From: SHLQ01 sp964451305
GTDB lineage: Bacteria; Actinomycetota; Acidimicrobiia; Acidimicrobiales; SHLQ01
Assembly: GCA_964451305.1 (NCBI GenBank)
Contig: CAYVHV010000017.1
Coordinates: 1-64,000, forward strand
DNA: 64,000 nucleotides
Direction: 5' to 3'
Shown here: one piece after another, positions 59,536 through 64,000 of the stretch
How the letters are laid out: each line of letters starts with the position of its first letter
How positions within the stretch are numbered: the first letter of the stretch is position 1
Position numbers and translations under genes: made by a program
Notes under the pieces: model-generated
The model's database searches: none
The model's input: the letters and a program-made list of their open reading frames with translations, nothing else
What the model was told of the DNA's origin: nothing

Positions 59536-60438
59536 CTAGTCGATCAGATCGATGAGGATTTGGGCGAGCTCGGGGCTCGCGTCTTCTTGGAAGAAGTGGC
59601 CAGCGCCCGTCACCGTCGTGTGCGCTTGGCCTTCGGTGCCCAATACCCGTCCAATGAAGGCTGCTTCGCCGCCCTTGGTGATCGGATCTTCGTCGCTGAA
59701 GCAGCACAAGAACGGCTTGTCGAACGTGGAGAGAACCTCCCACGCCTCCTTTTGAGCCGTGGCTTCGGGATCATCGGGTGAGGTCGGCACCAAACTCGGC
59801 CAGATGCGGGCGCCTGCCTTGTAGCTGTCATCGGGAAACGGTGCGTCATAGGCCGCGATGACCTCATCTGACAGATCGCTCGTGGTTGCCATGTTGATGA
59901 TGAAACCAATCGGGAAATCCTCGGCGGTCTTCGAGAACTCCTGCCAGTTCGAGAAGGCCTCGGACATCTTCCCCAACCCGTCGGGAAGGCCGGTGTTGCC
60001 AGCAGCGACGGCGGCGAAACGATCTGGCTGAGCGGTGAGCAAGCGCAGACCAATTAGGCCGCCCCAGTCCTGGCAGAACAGCGTGATCGACGACAAATCC
60101 AAGTGGTCGAAGATCAGGCTCGACATCCATGCGACATGGCGTGCATAGGTGTAATCGGACTGCTCGGTTGGTTTGTCACTGCGTCCAAACCCGACCTGGT
60201 CGGGGACGATCACGCGATATCCCGCAGCGACCAGCGGCGCCACCATGTCCCGGTAAAGGTATGCCCACGACGGTTCGCCGTGCATGAGCAGTACCGGCAC
60301 GGCGTTCGGGTCTCCCTCATCGATGTAGTGGACGCGTAGCGTGCCACCGTCCTCGTCGGGGATCTCCGCATAGTTCGGCTCGAAGTCGTACCCCGGGAGG
60401 TTGTCGAAGCGGGCATCTGGGGTTCGGAGCGTTTGCAT
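59536..60438 (-). CDS. Haloalkane dehalogenase (HLD-I type)
   Basis: A 300-residue alpha/beta hydrolase. The catalytic set is visible: nucleophile Asp124 in FCQDWGG, halide-binding Trp125, second halide contact Trp58 in HGEPSWAYLYR, acid in FSDEDPIT (Asp249 or Asp251) and His281 in GAGHFFQED. This is the pattern of DhlA/DhmA-like enzymes that hydrolyse haloalkanes to alcohol and halide. Natural substrate unknown. ATG six bases behind TAGGTT; no operon partner. Confidence 0.9.
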   Translation of the reverse strand: MQTLRTPDARFDNLPGYDFEPNYAEIPDEDGGTLRVHYIDEGDPNAVPVLLMHGEPSWAYLYRDMVAPLVAAGYRVIVPDQVGFGRSDKPTEQSDYTYARHVAWMSSLIFDHLDLSSITLFCQDWGGLIGLRLLTAQPDRFAAVAAGNTGLPDGLGKMSEAFSNWQEFSKTAEDFPIGFIINMATTSDLSDEVIAAYDAPFPDDSYKAGARIWPSLVPTSPDDPEATAQKEAWEVLSTFDKPFLCCFSDEDPITKGGEAAFIGRVLGTEGQAHTTVTGAGHFFQEDASPELAQILIDLID

Positions 60439-60444
60439 CTCCGC

Positions 60445-60450
60445 AACCTA
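60445..60450 (-). promoter_or_regulatory. -10 box of the dehalogenase gene (TAGGTT), leaderless
   Basis: TAGGTT on the minus strand, six bases, ATG at 60438. Confidence 0.55.
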
Positions 60451-60519
60451 CCGCACAACGGCGATTCCGATCGTCCTGCTACTGTCGCCTACGGACGCAC
60501 GACAGCTTGGAGACGCGAC

Positions 60520-61392
60520 ATGTTCACCAATATCTACGCCCAACCGTTACAGGGAACGACCCGCGTGATCGAAACCGTCGATGGGGCACTTCTCCACACA
60601 GTTTCGGCTGGCGTTGGGCCTCGAACGGTCTTGCTCGCTCATGGCTTTGCCTCCGAAGCCAACGCCTGGTCGATGCTCGCCCACATGCTCCTCGAACGAG
60701 GCTTTCGAGTCATTGCATTCGACCAGAGAGGTCACGGCCAATCGACCGTCGGCAGCAGCGGCGTCAGTACGACAGCGATGTCGTTGGACTACGGAGCGGT
60801 CCTCGAGGTCTATGACCTTCACGATGTGATTCTCGTCGGGCACTCGATGGGAGGATTTCTATCCATCGCGTTCCTCCTCGAACAACACGTCGCGCTTTCA
60901 CAGCGGGTGAGCGCGCTCATGTTGATGGCGTCCTTTGCCGGCAGCGTCACGAAGAACGCGCCACAAAACAATGCGCAGATTCCGATGATCAAGTCCGGTG
61001 TCCTACAGAAGATGCTGCGGTTCGGTCCGGTTCAGCAGGCATTTACCAAGTCGCTCGTTGGCGACCACTACGACAAAGCAATGGCAGACGCCTTCATCCC
61101 CGCATTCCTTCGCGCCGATCACCCCAAGCTCATCCCGATACTCGAGGCCATGGTTACCGAGGACCGGTATAAACAACTCGGTGAGCTCAACCTTCCCTGC
61201 ACCGTCGTCGTCGGCACCGAAGATCACACCACGCCACCGTTCCACTCGATCGATCTCCACAAGGGCATTGCGAACTCGCGGCGGGTCACCTTGATCGGCA
61301 CTGGCCACGCGTTGAATTGGGAAGTTCCCGAGAAGATCGCGAGCCTCATCTCAGAGCTCGCCGCCATACCGACCAGCAGCTCGGTCAGCTAA
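60520..61392 (+). CDS. Alpha/beta-fold hydrolase
   Basis: A 290-residue serine hydrolase with the HGFASEANAWSML oxyanion region (about 41-53), the nucleophile elbow VGHSMGG (about 109-115), the acid in GTEDHTTPP (about 241) and His in TGHALNWE (about 266). General esterase or lipase fold; substrate unknown. The ATG at 60520 begins where the homologous part begins. Convergent with the DUF427 gene, sharing four bases at the stops. Confidence 0.88.
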   Translation: MFTNIYAQPLQGTTRVIETVDGALLHTVSAGVGPRTVLLAHGFASEANAWSMLAHMLLERGFRVIAFDQRGHGQSTVGSSGVSTTAMSLDYGAVLEVYDLHDVILVGHSMGGFLSIAFLLEQHVALSQRVSALMLMASFAGSVTKNAPQNNAQIPMIKSGVLQKMLRFGPVQQAFTKSLVGDHYDKAMADAFIPAFLRADHPKLIPILEAMVTEDRYKQLGELNLPCTVVVGTEDHTTPPFHSIDLHKGIANSRRVTLIGTGHALNWEVPEKIASLISELAAIPTSSSVS

Positions 61393-61676
61393 GCAACAAC
61401 ATCGACGTCGCGCCAAAAAGCGATGCGTCCGGCGACCTGCTTGCGAGCCAGAGGCCACGGGTTCTCATAGACGAACGCAGAGTCGAGCGCGGTGTCGCTC
61501 TCCCCCTCGACGTGGAAATAGCTCGCCTTGCCCTTCCAGAAGCAGCGGCTCGTCACCGGGCTTTCGACGAGCGCTCCTTCTCGGACGCTCTCGATCGGGA
61601 AATACGTCATGCCTTCGACGATGTGAACGTCGTCGCTCTCGGCGATTACCACTCCGTCAAATATTGCGCGTGCCAT
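61389..61676 (-). CDS. DUF427-family protein
   Basis: A 95-residue protein with the full DUF427 pattern: AIFDGVVIAESDD, YFPIESV, TSRCFWKGKASYFHVEGES (parts) and AFVYENPWP. Small beta-barrel proteins of this kind are common in actinobacteria; role unknown. ATG start. Confidence 0.9.
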   Translation of the reverse strand: MARAIFDGVVIAESDDVHIVEGMTYFPIESVREGALVESPVTSRCFWKGKASYFHVEGESDTALDSAFVYENPWPLARKQVAGRIAFWRDVDVVA

Positions 61677-61739
61677 GACTGTGAAACCACTCGACCGCTC
61701 GGAGAACTTCCCGAGAATCCGACGAGCTCCAGCGCCCGG

Positions 61740-64000
61740 CTATTGCGTTGGCCCAAAGCGGCTCGCCGCTGGGCCGACGAGGCCCATACGAACACCCGTC
61801 GGGGTCGTTTTGCGTCGGAAGGTCACCGCGATGAGCGCAGCGAACGCGAGCGCTGCGAGCAGGCCCCAACCAAGAAGCGACTGCATGTTGACGTCGACAC
61901 CGTTAAAGGCGAGCGATGGGATGACGTTCAGCTCAAGGATCACCGAGTCGTCCCCTGGGTTTACATCTCGAAGCGTGTTGCCATCGGTGCCCAAGATCTC
62001 TGCGCCGACATCGTCGACCGAGACCGAGCTGTCGATGCGGATGATGTTGTCGAAGTTGCCCGACGCTGACGCATCTGCACGGAACTCGATTCCAAAGGTC
62101 ATGGATTCTCCTGGGAGAAGACGTCCACGAAGGGTGTGCATCGCCACACCGTTAAAGGTGTTCCATCCACGTTCGACGACAGTGAACCCGTCGGGTACAT
62201 CGACCGCCAGCGTGATATCCGATGAATTCACGACACCGTTGTTCAAGACGGTGACGTCGTAGGTCACCGAGTCACCGGGTTCGAAGAACGACCGTTCCGA
62301 ACCGTCGGCGAGGTCAGCGAAGAGCGCAAGGTCATATTCGGGAGGAGCGGGAAAGTCGACCGACGCCGTGCTGGTGTCGTCTTCGCCGGTCGTGGGTCCA
62401 TTTCCTGGGCGGGAATCGTCATCGGTGAGCCGGACACCGTCTCCGTCGACGATCGGTTCACCGAAGGAGTCGACCGCTGTTGCACTACCAACCTCGATGG
62501 TGTTCTCAATGCTTCCAAGCGCACCATCGGCAACTTCGAATCGAACCTCGACAGTGGTGGATGTGTCAGGGGCGATCGGCTCCTCGAGCTGGATCGTCGC
62601 TGTGCCATTGCCTTGATCGGTCCAGCTTTGGCTGTCGAAGATCAAGCCCGTCTCTGGGAAGTAATCGATGAGTTCCACGTCTCCAGCGAAGACATTGCCT
62701 TGGTTGAAGATGGTGATCTCGAAGAACACCCCATCGCCCAGCGTCAGGTCGCCCGGTTCGATATCGTCGGCGAGCTGGACCTGAAGGGCCAGATCGAAGA
62801 ACGGTGGTTCGATGGTGACACCGGAGACGTCGTGGTCATCTTCAGAGGCTGCGCGGGGCACGTTTGTGCGAGCGGTCGAGGTCGTCGGAGCATTCGCTAC
62901 CTCAGCGGTGTCCTCGGCGTCATCATCGGCATCGGCGACATCATTTGCTACCGATGCTGCTGGTGCTGGGGTCGCTCCCGCCTGAATTGCGTCGAAGTCG
63001 ACCAAGCTGCCCGGCGTACTGTCGTAGCGAGGGTTGTTGTTGGGGAAGGAGTCCCGATCACGGGGCACCGGCGTGCTCGAATCGCCATCGGTATCAGCGC
63101 TGGCGATCTCCGCCCAGTTGTAGATCGTTCCCTCGGCGTCTGAGTTCACGATGAAGGTGATCGGCACAACGACCGAGTCTCCCGGAAGGATTGGCCCGCT
63201 CACCGGACGCTTCAACGTCGCCGTGCCGTCACCGTTGTTCTGCCAGTCTGGATCGACGAGGGTCAGTCCTGAACGGGGCAGATAGTCGGTCAGTACAACG
63301 TCTGTCGCAGGGACCGAGCCCTCGTTAGAAATTCGAAGGTTGAACACCACAGCATTGCCGATCGGTGCAATACCGGTATCACCACCGCTACCAGCGACGG
63401 TCGAGGAAAGGGCCAGGTCGAATTCACCAATACGGACGCCAGCCACGTCGTGGTCGTCTTCATCGCCGCTCGCACCGTTGATCTCATCATCGGTGGCACC
63501 GTTCGGACCTGCCGGGCGCTGGTCGTTCCCTGCGTTCCTATCGAAGGTCGAGTCGACATCACGGAACGCCCTGCCGGTTCGACTGTTGAGGAGCTCTCGG
63601 CCGCTGGAGTCGACAGCTTCGGCCGCTGAGATCTCGGCCCAGTTGTTGATCTGTCCCTGAGCATTGGACGTCGCGACGAAATCGATGTCGACAGACGTAC
63701 GAGCTCCCGGAGCGAGGCGACCAGGGATCGAGATGTCCGCAGTGCCATTGGTGCGCTCGGTCCAGGAAGGATCAGCGAGGCGCAGGCCAGCGGTCGGGAG
63801 GTAGTCCGTGATGACGATGCCAGACGCGCTGACGTCACCCTGGTTGATCACGGTGATCCGAAACGACACCCGACTACCCGGCACGATCGTGGCCAGGTTA
63901 GAACCGTTGGAAACCTGTTTGATCAGCGCGAGGTCGAACTCGTCGGCGGGGATGGTGAAGCCAGCGACGTCGTGATCGTCTTCGTCGCCACCAGCGTTAC
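61740..64000 (-). CDS. Large repeat-containing membrane-anchored surface protein, 3' part (gene continues beyond 64000)
   Basis: More than 750 codons are visible and the frame is still open at the right edge, so the N terminus is outside. Four similar units of roughly 160-200 residues are seen. Each starts near a GxDEDDHDVAG-like acidic motif (last one GEDDTSTAS) followed by FDLAL or YDLAL and a DUF11/CARDB-type beta-sandwich (VTFxINVxNQGxV, YLPxxGL, PGDS). The C terminus has one membrane helix (LLGWGLLAALAFAALIAV) and a short basic tail. It is probably a cell-surface stalk or adhesin. A GTG at 63884 could be mistaken for the start, but the repeat pattern continues upstream of it. Confidence 0.85.
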   Translation of the reverse strand, partial: NAGGDEDDHDVAGFTIPADEFDLALIKQVSNGSNLATIVPGSRVSFRITVINQGDVSASGIVITDYLPTAGLRLADPSWTERTNGTADISIPGRLAPGARTSVDIDFVATSNAQGQINNWAEISAAEAVDSSGRELLNSRTGRAFRDVDSTFDRNAGNDQRPAGPNGATDDEINGASGDEDDHDVAGVRIGEFDLALSSTVAGSGGDTGIAPIGNAVVFNLRISNEGSVPATDVVLTDYLPRSGLTLVDPDWQNNGDGTATLKRPVSGPILPGDSVVVPITFIVNSDAEGTIYNWAEIASADTDGDSSTPVPRDRDSFPNNNPRYDSTPGSLVDFDAIQAGATPAPAASVANDVADADDDAEDTAEVANAPTTSTARTNVPRAASEDDHDVSGVTIEPPFFDLALQVQLADDIEPGDLTLGDGVFFEITIFNQGNVFAGDVELIDYFPETGLIFDSQSWTDQGNGTATIQLEEPIAPDTSTTVEVRFEVADGALGSIENTIEVGSATAVDSFGEPIVDGDGVRLTDDDSRPGNGPTTGEDDTSTASVDFPAPPEYDLALFADLADGSERSFFEPGDSVTYDVTVLNNGVVNSSDITLAVDVPDGFTVVERGWNTFNGVAMHTLRGRLLPGESMTFGIEFRADASASGNFDNIIRIDSSVSVDDVGAEILGTDGNTLRDVNPGDDSVILELNVIPSLAFNGVDVNMQSLLGWGLLAALAFAALIAVTFRRKTTPTGVRMGLVGPAASRFGPTQ

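Overview
This window looks like a chromosomal segment of a GC-rich actinomycete, most plausibly an aquatic or soil Acidimicrobiia-type lineage (inference). The signs are very many start codons placed directly behind a TANNNT -10 box (leaderless transcripts), several F420/flavin-dependent luciferase-like oxidoreductases, a DUF222/HNH (13E12-type) gene with an actinobacterial SOS box, short-linker lipoproteins and Tat lipoproteins, and no outer-membrane genes. I saw no phage, transposon, CRISPR array, rRNA or tRNA. The gene content is mostly metabolic and densely packed.

Left part (1-4.6 kb, minus strand): an NAD-linked formate dehydrogenase operon with two unusual properties. The catalytic gene carries an in-frame UGA exactly at the active-site position, followed by a SECIS-like hairpin, so it encodes a selenoprotein. 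The alpha subunit is also split at the border between the Mo-cofactor Fe4S4 domain and the catalytic body, with the N-terminal half placed last in the operon, after a NuoE-NuoF fusion gene. Next come an SOS-regulated HNH gene, proS and an IclR regulator with a twin operator (5-9 kb).

9-31 kb: an FG-GAP/ASPIC/RTX surface protein; an LLM oxidoreductase with a rhomboid protease; serine biosynthesis (serB, serA, the latter with a 15-bp palindrome at its promoter); a VOC protein; a Baeyer-Villiger-type monooxygenase; a 5'-nucleotidase with a degenerate GyrB-type ATPase domain; a secreted protein with two CBM60-like modules; PolX; a PBP4-type DD-carboxypeptidase; OsmC; an aldo/keto reductase; and hypotheticals.

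31-45 kb: more redox enzymes, a metallophosphatase, a Septum_form-type membrane protein, YceI, and then an apparent regulon. The palindrome TGATATATCA occurs in front of etfBA, of a dimethylglycine/sarcosine-type dehydrogenase, and of a GntR/FCD regulator. This ties an ETF-dependent dehydrogenase to its electron acceptor.

45-64 kb: a CAP-domain secreted protein, two overlapping membrane/arrestin-like genes, a PhyH dioxygenase, DUF445, an LLM enzyme, an FMN alpha-hydroxyacid dehydrogenase next to apbE, a PepSY protein and a DUF2271 Tat lipoprotein (an extracytoplasmic flavin redox group), a HDAC-family hydrolase, a PPOX protein, a biotinyl-carboxyltransferase fusion, a Tat lipoprotein related to intradiol dioxygenases but missing one iron ligand, a haloalkane dehalogenase, an alpha/beta hydrolase, DUF427, and the 3' part of a large repeat-containing membrane-anchored surface protein that runs off the right edge.

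The most interesting signals are the split selenocysteine formate dehydrogenase, the TGATATATCA regulon, the SOS-controlled HNH gene, the recurrent TANNNT-N6-start leaderless promoter architecture (at least 17 genes) and the catalytically degenerate GyrB-like protein.
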